This document shows positions 5,374-6,583 of a stretch of 6,583 nucleotides of DNA, piece by piece. Location: assembly GCA_038046465.1 (NCBI GenBank), contig JBBSWB010000072.1, positions 1 through 6,583 on the forward strand. The letters are read 5' to 3'. Positions within the stretch are counted from its first letter, which is position 1, and each line of letters starts with the position of its first letter. The notes beneath the pieces are model-generated. The model was given only the letters and a program-made list of their open reading frames with translations. It searched no databases and was not told the DNA's origin. Source of the DNA: JBBSWB01 sp038046465. Its GTDB lineage: Archaea > Nanobdellota > Nanobdellia > Woesearchaeales > GW2011-AR9. The position numbers were made by a program, and so were the translations under genes.

Positions 5374-5478
5374 CAGAAATGATGTGTCATTTCTGGCACA
5401 AGAAAACCGTTCTGGTTTTCTGTGCAGAAGGCTTTGCCTTCTTGCATCATAAAAATTTGCTTAGCAGATTTTTACGAT
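5374..5478. repeat. Four back-to-back hairpins
   Basis: Four inverted repeats follow each other with almost no gap. IR1 is CAGAAATGA / TCATTTCTG (5374-5382 / 5387-5395), 9 bp, loop TGTG. IR2 is GCACA-A-GAAAACC / GGTTTTCTGTGC (5396-5408 / 5414-5425), 12 bp with one bulged A, loop GTTCT. IR3 is AGAAGGC / GCCTTCT (5426-5432 / 5436-5442), 7 bp, loop TTT. IR4 is a 15-nt arm pair (5446-5460 / 5464-5478) with 13 of 15 positions complementary, loop TTA. An alternative 9-bp pairing joins GCACAGAAA (5371-5379) to TTTCTGTGC (5417-5425), which would compete with IR1 and IR2. Confidence 0.75.
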
Positions 5479-5560
5479 ACTAAATTTTGAAACAGAATTA
5501 GCAATTTTACTATCTGTCTCTGCCAAACTATATATCAACTTTTGATTACATTCAGCGTTG

Positions 5561-5665
5561 TTTAATATACCAAAAGACTCAAAATTCCGAACAGAATTTT
5601 GTGCCTTTTGTATATACAAAGGGCTTAAATTTTCTTCGAAAATTTATGTCCTTTGGTATATTTAA
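5561..5665. repeat. Cloverleaf-like nested palindrome
   Basis: An outer inverted repeat (5561-5576 / 5650-5665) is complementary at 14 of 16 positions, including 11 in a row (AATATACCAAA / TTTGGTATATT). It encloses three further palindromes: CAAAATTC / GAATTTTG (5580-5587 / 5594-5601, loop CGAACA), the perfect 14-bp palindrome TTTGTATATACAAA (5607-5620), and TAAATTTTC / GAAAATTTA (5626-5634 / 5638-5646, loop TTC). The pieces can fold as a four-way junction. Because the central palindrome resembles the outer arms, they can also fold as two long side-by-side hairpins. Confidence 0.75.
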
Positions 5666-5738
5666 TCTTAATTTCAAGCTTTCTTTTTAAACCTTTGGGT
5701 AATTTTTTGAAAAGATAGTCACTTAGTAGTTATTAAGA

Positions 5739-5769
5739 AAGAAGCAGATAAACATATATATTGCTTCTT
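5739..5769 (-). terminator. Hairpin downstream of the 226-aa protein, possible terminator
   Basis: AAGAAGCA and TGCTTCTT pair over 8 bp around a 15-nt AT-rich loop, beginning about 45 nt after the stop codon of the minus-strand gene. On the minus strand the stem is followed by TCTTAATAAC, which is only mildly T-rich. It may mark the end of that transcript, or may simply be another member of the inverted repeats in this region. Confidence 0.35.
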
Positions 5770-5814
5770 ATTTGCGAGTGATAAATGTTTTTAGAAATAT
5801 TGGTGGCGTTAGTT

Positions 5815-6495
5815 TTAGGTGTATTTATAGCTTCCCCAACCAACCCAAGTATTCGGTTCTTCTAATAGACGATCAATATTAGTAGTTGGTAACCATTTAT
5901 TTTTTTCCAAACAAAATTTCTTAGGTAAATCCCACTCTTGATGTAATCTTTCAGCACCAACAGGCGAAAGAAAAATTAATTCCGGTAAAGAATAACTATT
6001 ATCATAATTAAATACGGGTACTTTTGATTTCCAATATTTAACATAAGAATCTTTAAGTTTATCTAAATGGTGAGGGCTATTTCCATATTGTTTAATATAT
6101 GCCTGCCTATGGGCTCTTTCGACAACAAAGGCTTTATCAGTAGGAAGTACTGGAAAACTTAACAACATTAAGTGTTGTGTAGTGCCTCTTTGTAAGTATT
6201 CGATTAAATCTTTCCAAACAAAAGGAAAGTCTTTATTTTTTATCCACGATTCTGGTTCTCTTTCTAAGAAACAATACAAAGCTTTTCTGAGCTCTAGTAA
6301 ACCTAGGCCCTCTAAAAAAATATCAAATCCAGACCGAATAACCGAAGAATATTCTGCACCTGGAAGAAGACCCGCTTTATAAAAGTCTTTTGTCTTTAAA
6401 ACTTCAAAGCTCTCATAAGGCATATAATGGTAAGCAATAATTTTTTCAAATGTCATTTTAATCTTAAGAACACATTTAGAACCAGTTTTTATCAT
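5815..6495 (-). CDS. Hypothetical 226-aa protein, possible ADP-ribosyltransferase-like fold
   Basis: The family is not firmly recognised. The protein is soluble, with no signal peptide or membrane segment, and rich in aromatic residues. A few features recall ADP-ribosyltransferase-fold proteins: an early AYHYMPYESFEVLKTKDFYK (21-40) running into GLLPG (42-46), a strand-like KALYCFLERE (71-80), and a late LPELIFLSPVGAERLH (170-185) with Glu172 where such proteins often place a catalytic acid. These are pattern resemblances seen by eye, not a proven match. The middle has a conserved-looking VVERAHRQAY (124-133). Start choice is uncertain. ATG 6495 gives 226 aa and overlaps a possible upstream stop (TAATG). 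ATG 6456 gives 213 aa beginning MTFEKIIAYHY, which looks like a natural N-terminus. No Shine-Dalgarno site precedes either. The gene lies about 540 bp upstream of the helicase on the same strand. Confidence 0.7.
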   Translation of the reverse strand: MIKTGSKCVLKIKMTFEKIIAYHYMPYESFEVLKTKDFYKAGLLPGAEYSSVIRSGFDIFLEGLGLLELRKALYCFLEREPESWIKNKDFPFVWKDLIEYLQRGTTQHLMLLSFPVLPTDKAFVVERAHRQAYIKQYGNSPHHLDKLKDSYVKYWKSKVPVFNYDNSYSLPELIFLSPVGAERLHQEWDLPKKFCLEKNKWLPTTNIDRLLEEPNTWVGWGSYKYT

Positions 6496-6581
6496 TAAAT
6501 CCGTTGCTTTTTAAAAATATATCCTTTATTTTGGCACAATTCGAAAAGTGAGTGATTTTGCTCGTTTTTGTAATTAGCTTT
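6495..6581 (-). CDS. Possible 3' end of an upstream gene (partial)
   Basis: On the minus strand a frame is open for 28 codons from the right edge and ends at TAA (6497-6495). That stop shares its last A with the ATG of the 226-aa gene (TAATG). The visible peptide, ending SLFELCQNKGYIFKKQRI, looks protein-like. A stop-start overlap of this kind is common in operons with coupled translation. However, 28 open codons can easily arise by chance in AT-rich DNA, and a TATA-like sequence lies in the same stretch. Confidence 0.3.
   Translation of the reverse strand, partial: KANYKNEQNHSLFELCQNKGYIFKKQRI
6514..6522 (-). promoter_or_regulatory. Possible TATA box of the 226-aa protein
   Basis: ATATATTTT on the minus strand is centred about 23 nt before ATG 6495 and 62 nt before ATG 6456. 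The first distance is slightly short for a leaderless start at 6495; the second would leave a leader of about 36 nt. It lies inside the possible upstream reading frame, so it may be a chance match. Confidence 0.35.
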
Positions 6582-6583
6582 GG

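Larger units (their letters stand above)
5277..5814. other. Gene-free region rich in inverted repeats
   Basis: About 540 bp between two minus-strand genes hold no convincing open frame on either strand. The stretch contains the helicase promoter and Shine-Dalgarno site, four adjacent hairpins (5374-5478), a nested cloverleaf-like palindrome (5561-5665), a small 5-bp hairpin (ATCAA/TTGAT around 5534-5546) and one longer-loop hairpin (5739-5769). No tRNA, CRISPR or transposase remnant was seen. It could be a non-coding RNA gene, a structured helicase leader or a palindromic mobile sequence. Confidence 0.6.

Noticed and set aside
5371..5478. Integron attC-like site, because of hairpins with bulged bases
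   Set aside because: The conserved outer core sites of attC are absent, and there is no integrase or gene cassette in the window.
5371..5665. CRISPR array, tRNA or C/D-box RNA in the hairpin region
   Set aside because: The palindromes differ from one another and have no regular spacers. No tRNA cloverleaf with T-loop and acceptor signals fits. AUGAUGU near 5379-5385 is a near match to a C box, but no properly placed D box follows.
6182..6382. Open frame of 66 codons on the plus strand
   Set aside because: It is antisense to the 226-aa gene, has no upstream signals, and its composition is that of an antisense shadow.

Overview
The window looks like a piece of an AT-rich archaeal genome, most likely from a small-genome DPANN-type lineage (Woesearchaeota or Pacearchaeota-like). 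Three things point that way. Most genes have an archaeal TATA-like box about 25-32 nt before the start codon and little or no leader. Two genes instead have Shine-Dalgarno sites. The gene set is archaeal in style: a RimK-type ATP-grasp ligase, a nitrilase-family amidase, a DEAD-box helicase with an HRIGRTAR motif VI, and a six-helix half-size MFS protein. The lineage call is an inference from style, not from a marker gene.

Layout from left to right. (1) The 3' part of an unrecognised gene (+) enters from the left edge. (2) A 92-aa three-helix PQ-loop/SemiSWEET-like membrane protein (+). (3) A secreted six-cysteine protein (-), divergent from (4) a RimK-like ATP-grasp ligase (+). (5) A carbon-nitrogen hydrolase (-) that runs tail-to-tail into the ligase with a 42-bp overlap. 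(6) A half-size MFS protein with a repetitive Leu-Lys tail (+), divergent from the hydrolase. (7) A DEAD-box RNA helicase (-), convergent with the MFS gene. (8) About 540 bp without a gene, filled with inverted repeats: four back-to-back hairpins at 5374-5478 and a cloverleaf-like nested palindrome at 5561-5665. (9) An unrecognised 226-aa protein (-), possibly preceded by the end of another minus-strand gene at the right edge.

There is no clear multi-gene operon; strands alternate and nearly every gene has its own promoter. The genes do not form one obvious pathway. The closest functional link is the ligase/amidase pair, which belong to families that make and break amide bonds, but a shared substrate is speculation.

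The most unusual items are the secreted protein with exactly mirror-symmetric cysteine spacing (C-x10-C-x10-C-x16-C-x10-C-x10-C), the palindrome-rich DNA upstream of the helicase, and the half-size transporter with a 9-bp coding repeat in its tail. No CRISPR array, rRNA, tRNA or transposase was seen.
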